From positions 1 through 19,139 of the forward strand of contig CAYRAG010000036.1 of NCBI GenBank assembly GCA_964422185.1: a stretch of DNA of 19,139 bases. Direction: 5' to 3'. Positions 15,341-19,139 of the stretch are shown here, one piece after another. Each line of letters opens with the position of its first letter. Within the stretch, counting starts at the first letter, position 1. The notes under the pieces were generated by a model that saw only the letters and a list, made by a program, of their open reading frames with translations, did no database searches and was not told the origin of the DNA. Made by a program: the position numbers and the translations under genes. Source of the stretch: CALXCT01 sp964422185. Its GTDB lineage: Bacteria; Bacillota; Clostridia; Oscillospirales; Oscillospiraceae.

Positions 15341-16147
15341 TCACAGGCCAAAGTGGCCCAGCACGCCCACCGCCGCGGTGAACACCAGCCCCCCGATGAT
15401 GGCAACATAGTCCCGGGGCGCGTATTTCAGCTGCCGCAGCCGGGTGCGGCCCGTGCCGCCGTGATAGCAGCGGCACTCCATGGCCACCGCCAGCTCGTCC
15501 GCCCGCCGGAACGCGGAGATGAACAGCGGCACCAGCAGCGGCACCAGCGCCCTGGCTTTCTGCAGGAGATTGCCCGTCTCAAAGTCCGCGCCCCGCGCTT
15601 TCTGGGCGGACATGATCCTGTCCGTCTCCTCGATGAGCGTGGGGATGAAGCGCAGGGCGATGGACATCATCATGGCCAGCTCGTGCACCGGCGCCCTGAG
15701 TTTCTTCAACGGCCCCAGCAGATTCTCAATGCCGTCCGTGAGCAGGATGGGCGAGGTGGTGTAGGTCAGCAGGAAAGTGGCCATCACCAGCATGAGAATG
15801 CGGCAGATCATGAAGATCGCGGCGCGGATGCCCTCGATCGTAATCTGGAAAATCCACAGTTTCACCAGGACGGTGCCCGGGGTGAAGAAGAGGTTGAGCA
15901 CGCCGGTGAGAATGACGATGAACACCACCGGTTTCAGGCCCCGGAAGATGGTCTTTGGTTTGAGCTTCGCGATGGCGACGCCCGCCGCCAGCGCCGCGAA
16001 CAGCATGGCGTAGGTCAGGATGAAGTCCGCCAGGAACAGCGCCACGATATACATGACGGTCAGCAGCAGCTTCGTCCTGGGATCCAGCCGGTGCATCAGG
16101 CTGTCCCCGGGGAAGTACTGGCCCAGGGTGATGTCTTTCAGCGCCAT
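15341..16147 (-). CDS. ecfT: ECF transporter transmembrane component EcfT
   Basis: The 268-residue membrane core of the energy-coupling factor vitamin and metal transporter. It links the two ATPases to exchangeable substrate-binding S proteins. There are several hydrophobic segments at about 27-60, 70-90, 105-133 and the C-terminal 245-265. The cytoplasmic coupling region carries the first ARG motif (KARGAD, Arg185). The second motif region reads AMECRCYHGG (223-232), with Cys either side of the arginine. The ribosome site GGAGGTGA overlaps the ecfA2 stop, so translation is coupled. No S component is encoded nearby, which fits a shared group II module serving many S proteins. Confidence 0.95.
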   Translation of the reverse strand: MALKDITLGQYFPGDSLMHRLDPRTKLLLTVMYIVALFLADFILTYAMLFAALAAGVAIAKLKPKTIFRGLKPVVFIVILTGVLNLFFTPGTVLVKLWIFQITIEGIRAAIFMICRILMLVMATFLLTYTTSPILLTDGIENLLGPLKKLRAPVHELAMMMSIALRFIPTLIEETDRIMSAQKARGADFETGNLLQKARALVPLLVPLFISAFRRADELAVAMECRCYHGGTGRTRLRQLKYAPRDYVAIIGGLVFTAAVGVLGHFGL

Positions 16148-16151
16148 CCCG

Positions 16152-17006
16152 TCACCTCCCCGCCGCCGCCAGGATGGCGTCCCTGGCCTGCTCCACGGTG
16201 TACACGGACGGGTCGATATCCAGTCCCATTCTGCGCAGACGCTGGAACACCCGGGTGATCTGGGGCACGCCCAGCCCCATGGTCTCCAGCTCCTCCCCGC
16301 GGCGGAACACCTCCCGGGGCGTGCCGGACAGCGCGATCTCCCCGCGGTCGAACACGACGATGCGATCCACAGTGCGGGCCATCTCCTCCATGGAGTGGGA
16401 CACCGTGATGATCGTGGCGCCGGACGCCTCGTGGTAGGCGCGGATGTGATCCAGAATGGTCTCCACGCCCTCGGGATCCAGTCCCGCCGTGGGTTCGTCC
16501 AGGATCAGCACTTCCGGCTCCATGGCAATGACGCCCGCGATGGCCACCCGGCGCTTCTGGCCGCCGGACAGGTCAAAGGGGGACTTGTCCAGCATCTCCC
16601 CGCCCAGGCCGGTGAACTCCGCCGCACGGCGCACCCGGCGGTCGATCTCATCCTCGTCCAGCCCCATGTTCTTCGGGCCAAACGAGATATCCTTATAGAC
16701 CGTCTCCTCAAACAGCTGGTACTCCGGGTACTGGAACACAAGCCCCACCTGAAAGCGCGTCTGCCGGGTCGTCCTGGGATCCGTCCAGATATCCGTGCCG
16801 TGGCAGAGCACCTGGCCGGAGGTGGGTTTGAGCAGCCCGTTGAGATGCTGGATGAGCGTGGATTTGCCGGATCCGGTGCGCCCGATGACGCCCAGATACT
16901 CCCCGGGATAGGCGGCGAAATCCACCGCGTGCAGCGCCACATGCTCAAAGGGCGTCCCCTCGGAATAGATGTGAGTGAGTTGTTTTGTCTCGAGTATGGG
17001 ATCCAT
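16152..17006 (-). CDS. ecfA2: ECF transporter ATP-binding protein EcfA2
   Basis: A 284-residue ABC ATPase that powers ECF uptake as a heterodimer with EcfA1. It has Walker A GRTGSGKST (42-50), a Q-loop in VFQYPEYQ (Gln92), ABC signature LSGGQ (146-150), Walker B LILDEP (Asp170, Glu171) and an H-loop in VSHSMEEM. The GTPFEHVALHAV and GRTGSGKSTLIQHLNGLL segments are typical of the A2 subunit. I chose ATG 17006 because GAGG lies 9 bases upstream; in-frame ATG 17015 or TTG 17021 would leave no ribosome site. Only four bases separate its stop from the ecfT start. Confidence 0.94.
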   Translation of the reverse strand: MDPILETKQLTHIYSEGTPFEHVALHAVDFAAYPGEYLGVIGRTGSGKSTLIQHLNGLLKPTSGQVLCHGTDIWTDPRTTRQTRFQVGLVFQYPEYQLFEETVYKDISFGPKNMGLDEDEIDRRVRRAAEFTGLGGEMLDKSPFDLSGGQKRRVAIAGVIAMEPEVLILDEPTAGLDPEGVETILDHIRAYHEASGATIITVSHSMEEMARTVDRIVVFDRGEIALSGTPREVFRRGEELETMGLGVPQITRVFQRLRRMGLDIDPSVYTVEQARDAILAAAGR

Positions 17007-17028
17007 CAGTGACATCCTCAAAAAGTAT

Positions 17029-17940
17029 TCAGTCCGGCTCCGCCCCCGCCGGCGCCAGGAGCCGGTACAGCGCCCGGGCGCACTCCTCGTCCGTCAGGGC
17101 GTCCAGCGGCACATCGAGCCCCGCCTGTCTCAGCTGCCAGAGCAGCTCCACAGTGTCCGGCACCGTCAGCCCCAGGGATTTGAGCTCCTCCACATGCGGG
17201 AAGATGCTGCGGGGCGCACCGTCCGCCACGATTTTTCCTCTGGCCATGACGATGAGCCGGTCCGCCTGGGCGGCCTCGTCCATGTGGTGGGTGATGAGCA
17301 CCACGGTGGTGCCCTGCTCCCGGTTCAGGGTGCGGATGGTCTCCAGCACATCCCGCCGGCCGATGGGATCCAGCATGGCGGTGGGCTCGTCGAGCACAAT
17401 GCACCGCGGCCGCATGGCCAGCACCCCCGCGATGGCCACCCGCTGCTTCTGGCCGCCGGAGAGCAGGTGCGGCGCGTGGCTGGCGTAGTCGCTCATACCC
17501 ACCATGGCCAGCGCGTCATCCACCCGGCGGCGGATCTCCGCCGGGGGCACCCCCAGATTCTCCGGGGCGAACGCCACATCCTCCTCCACGACATTGGCCA
17601 CAATCTGGTTGTCCGGATTCTGAAACACCATCCCCACCGTCCGGCGGATGAACAGCAGAGGATCCTCCCCGGAGGGCAGCGGCGCGGGGGCGCGGCTGTC
17701 GTCGTCCTCCGTCAGGGCGGTATCCACCCCGTCCACATAGACCTTTCCGCCCGCGGGCAGCAGGATGGCGTTCATGTGCCTGGCCAGGGTGGACTTGCCT
17801 GAGCCGTTATGGCCCAGCACCGCCACAAAAGTGCCGTCCTGGATCTCCAGATCCACGCCGTCCAGCACGACGGGCGCGACGCCCTCCGCCGCGGGATAGG
17901 AGAAGCGCAGCTGTTCCGTTTTTAAGATGGGCTGTGCCAT
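17029..17940 (-). CDS. ecfA1: ECF transporter ATP-binding protein EcfA1
   Basis: A 303-residue ABC ATPase, partner of EcfA2. It has Walker A GHNGSGKST (43-51), a Q-loop in VFQNPDNQIV (Gln107), signature LSGGQ (160-164), Walker B IVLDEP (Asp184, Glu185) and an H-loop in ITHHMDEA. Between the GVDT strand and the Q-loop helix there is an extra segment of about 15 residues (DDDSRAPAPLPSGEDP, near 80-94) not usual in EcfA1; it is acidic, Pro-rich and probably a surface loop. AAGGGGAG precedes the ATG. The methyltransferase gene ends 42 bases upstream with no terminator between, so both are likely on one transcript. Confidence 0.94.
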   Translation of the reverse strand: MAQPILKTEQLRFSYPAAEGVAPVVLDGVDLEIQDGTFVAVLGHNGSGKSTLARHMNAILLPAGGKVYVDGVDTALTEDDDSRAPAPLPSGEDPLLFIRRTVGMVFQNPDNQIVANVVEEDVAFAPENLGVPPAEIRRRVDDALAMVGMSDYASHAPHLLSGGQKQRVAIAGVLAMRPRCIVLDEPTAMLDPIGRRDVLETIRTLNREQGTTVVLITHHMDEAAQADRLIVMARGKIVADGAPRSIFPHVEELKSLGLTVPDTVELLWQLRQAGLDVPLDALTDEECARALYRLLAPAGAEPD

Positions 17941-17982
17941 AACGCTCCCCTTCCTGCGCGGCTGAGATGAATGAGACGGCGG

Positions 17983-18852
17983 TTATGAATTCCCCGGAAC
18001 CCAGCGCCCGGCGGCGCCGCAGGGGAGAATTAACCCGGACTCCTCCACCGGCAGACCCAGCTCGCCGCTTTCCGTGTGTCCGCCGAACCGCCTGGTAAAG
18101 ATACTGTCCAGCACATAGGTCAGCACCGAGGGCGCCAGACCGGTGGTGTAGGAGTTGAGCAGGACGAACAGGGGATCCCCGGAGAGAACCCCGGAGACCA
18201 GCTCCACAAAGGGGTACAGGTTCTGCTCCAGCTTCCAGACCTCGCCGGACGGCCCCCTGCCGTAGCTGGGCGGATCCAGGATGACGGCGTCATAGCGCCG
18301 GCCCCGCCGGATCTCCCGCTCCACGAATTTCGCGCAGTCGTCCACAATCCAGCGCACGGGCGCGTCCTCCAGGCCGGAGAGCCGGGCGTTCTCCCGGGCC
18401 CACTGCACCATCCCCTTCGCCGCGTCCACATGGCACACCCGGGCGCCCGCGGCGGCGCACGCCACGGTGGCCGCGCCGGTATAGGCGAAGAGATTCAGCA
18501 CGGACACCGGCCGGTTCGCCCGCACGATTTGAGTGCGCACCCAGTCCCAGTTGACCGCCTGTTCCGGGAACAGGCCGGTGTGTTTGAAATTCATGGGTTT
18601 GACCTGAAAGGTCAGAACCCCGTAGCGGACGGTCCACTGCGCCGGCAGACGGTGTTTCTCCCAGCTGCCGCCGCCGGAGGACGAGCGGAGATAGCGGGCG
18701 TCCGGCCGGCTCCAGCCGGGGTTCGTCCTCGGGGTGTCCCAGATCACCTGGGGATCCGGCCGAACCAGGGAGTACTTCCCCCAGCGCTCCAGTCTCTCCC
18801 CCCGGCTGCAGTCCAGCAGCCGGTAATCCTGCCAGCGATCCGCGACCCACAT
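17983..18852 (-). CDS. Class I SAM-dependent methyltransferase (RlmI/RlmK-like)
   Basis: A 289-residue protein. The C-terminal Rossmann domain has motif I VLNLFAYTGAATVACAA (from 118), an acidic residue after strand 2 (HVDAAKGMV, Asp143) and motif IV LDPPSYGRG (192-200). The N-terminal part (RPDPQVIW, FKHTGLFPEQ) forms the small substrate-side region. This matches PF10672-type methyltransferases related to the 23S rRNA enzymes RlmI and RlmK, but it lacks their PUA domain, so the substrate is uncertain (rRNA or other nucleic acid likely). The ATG at 18852 follows GGGGAG at 10 bases and lies about 29 bases after the predicted transcription start. First gene of the ecf-truA operon. Confidence 0.85.
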   Translation of the reverse strand: MWVADRWQDYRLLDCSRGERLERWGKYSLVRPDPQVIWDTPRTNPGWSRPDARYLRSSSGGGSWEKHRLPAQWTVRYGVLTFQVKPMNFKHTGLFPEQAVNWDWVRTQIVRANRPVSVLNLFAYTGAATVACAAAGARVCHVDAAKGMVQWARENARLSGLEDAPVRWIVDDCAKFVEREIRRGRRYDAVILDPPSYGRGPSGEVWKLEQNLYPFVELVSGVLSGDPLFVLLNSYTTGLAPSVLTYVLDSIFTRRFGGHTESGELGLPVEESGLILPCGAAGRWVPGNS

Positions 18853-18887
18853 GAAGGCCCAACTCCCCGCCTGAAAATAGCCAGGTT

Positions 18888-18916
18888 AGTATACCATCTC
18901 CCATCACATCCGTCAA
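18888..18916 (-). promoter_or_regulatory. Near-consensus SigA promoter for the methyltransferase-ecf-truA-cvpA operon
   Basis: On the minus strand TTGACG (18911-18916), a 17-base spacer and TATACT (18888-18893), with TGG before the -10 giving an extended element. The predicted start is near 18881. It is the best promoter in the window and the only clear one upstream of the seven minus-strand genes down to 12666. Confidence 0.85.
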
Positions 18917-18925
18917 ACCTCATCG

Positions 18926-18950
18926 AAAAAAGGCGGAAATCAGATCCGGC
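18926..18950 (-). terminator. Weak terminator-like element
   Basis: On the minus strand a short GC-rich stem (CGGA...TCCG, pairing plus-strand 18934-18937 with 18945-18948) is followed by CC and a run of six Ts (plus-strand A6 at 18926-18931). The stem is only 4-5 pairs, so it may be a weak terminator for a gene beyond the right edge, or chance. Confidence 0.3.
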
Positions 18951-19042
18951 GCCGGCGCGGCAGTTCAGGCGGCCCGCAGTGTTGCGATGAAAGATACGCC
19001 TCCCCGCGGCTGAAGCGGATTGTATGCCGGTATAACGAAATA

Positions 19043-19092
19043 GTAAAGATATTTTCTTTACCCACTCCCAAAGAATATATTGCTTTTTGGGA
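19043..19092. repeat. Two adjacent inverted repeats in an AT-rich tract
   Basis: GTAAAGA-TATTT-TCTTTAC (19043-19061) is a perfect 7-base inverted repeat. Five bases after its start-to-end span comes TCCCAAAGA...(19066-19074) pairing with TTTTTGGGA (19084-19092), with one G-T pair. The tract 19020-19139 is much richer in AT than the rest of the window. No gene with convincing codon use is visible in 18917-19139. Confidence 0.55.
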
Positions 19093-19139
19093 TAGAAACA
19101 GGCCGAAAATCAGTAAAACGCCTTTTGTCGTTGACTGGA

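Noticed and set aside
18940..19137. Minus-strand frame open from the right edge for 66 codons, ending in TGA within the weak terminator
   Set aside because: Could be the 3' end of a gene outside the window, but the peptide is unremarkable and its base composition changes midway. Not supported without more sequence.
1..19139. CRISPR arrays, tRNA or rRNA genes, insertion sequences or prophage genes
   Set aside because: Reading both strands I saw no regularly spaced repeats, no cloverleaf or rRNA signatures, and no transposase or integrase motifs.

Overview
The window is GC-rich DNA (well above 60% by eye, except the last ~120 bases). It most likely comes from a high-GC Clostridia-type Firmicute (Oscillospirales-like), and probably from a draft or metagenome assembly, because exactly 100 Ns sit at 3949-4048. 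Support for this lineage: the ecfA1-ecfA2-ecfT-truA gene order, strong GGAGG-type ribosome sites, SigA-like promoters, two DUF4330 proteins, a DUF5711 protein, a zinc-finger ClpE and an SLH/CsaB S-layer anchoring set. The species cannot be named from the sequence alone.

Left part (1-2758). A minus-strand gene runs off the left edge. It encodes a secreted protein with a NAGPA-type phosphodiester glycosidase domain, an Ig-like domain, three SLH domains and a DPG-rich tail. The 323-base spacer to its right holds two divergent promoters with identical -35 boxes (TTGCAT, 17-base spacers), one for this gene and one for murJ.

Plus-strand operon (2759-10140). murJ (broken by the N gap), an O-antigen-ligase/Wzy-like polymerase, a family-4 glycosyltransferase, two consecutive DUF4330 membrane proteins and a glycosyltransferase-CsaB fusion lie head to tail, mostly with ATGA or longer overlaps. 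CsaB-type enzymes add pyruvyl ketals to secondary cell wall polymer, the ligand of SLH domains. The operon is therefore best read as the synthesis, flipping, polymerisation and pyruvylation route for the polymer that holds the divergently encoded SLH protein. The roles of the DUF4330 pair are unknown. The operon ends in a perfect hairpin whose GTAA loop contains the csaB stop codon; the same hairpin can terminate the converging clpE transcript.

Minus-strand half (10178-18916). From a near-consensus promoter at 18888-18916 the order is: SAM methyltransferase, ecfA1, ecfA2, ecfT, truA, DUF5711 protein, CvpA-family protein. Gaps are 4-45 bases and there is no clear internal terminator, so it is probably one long operon. 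clpE follows with its own extended -10 promoter and an unusually structured leader.

Right edge (18917-19139). No convincing gene. It holds a weak terminator-like element and an AT-rich stretch with two adjacent inverted repeats.
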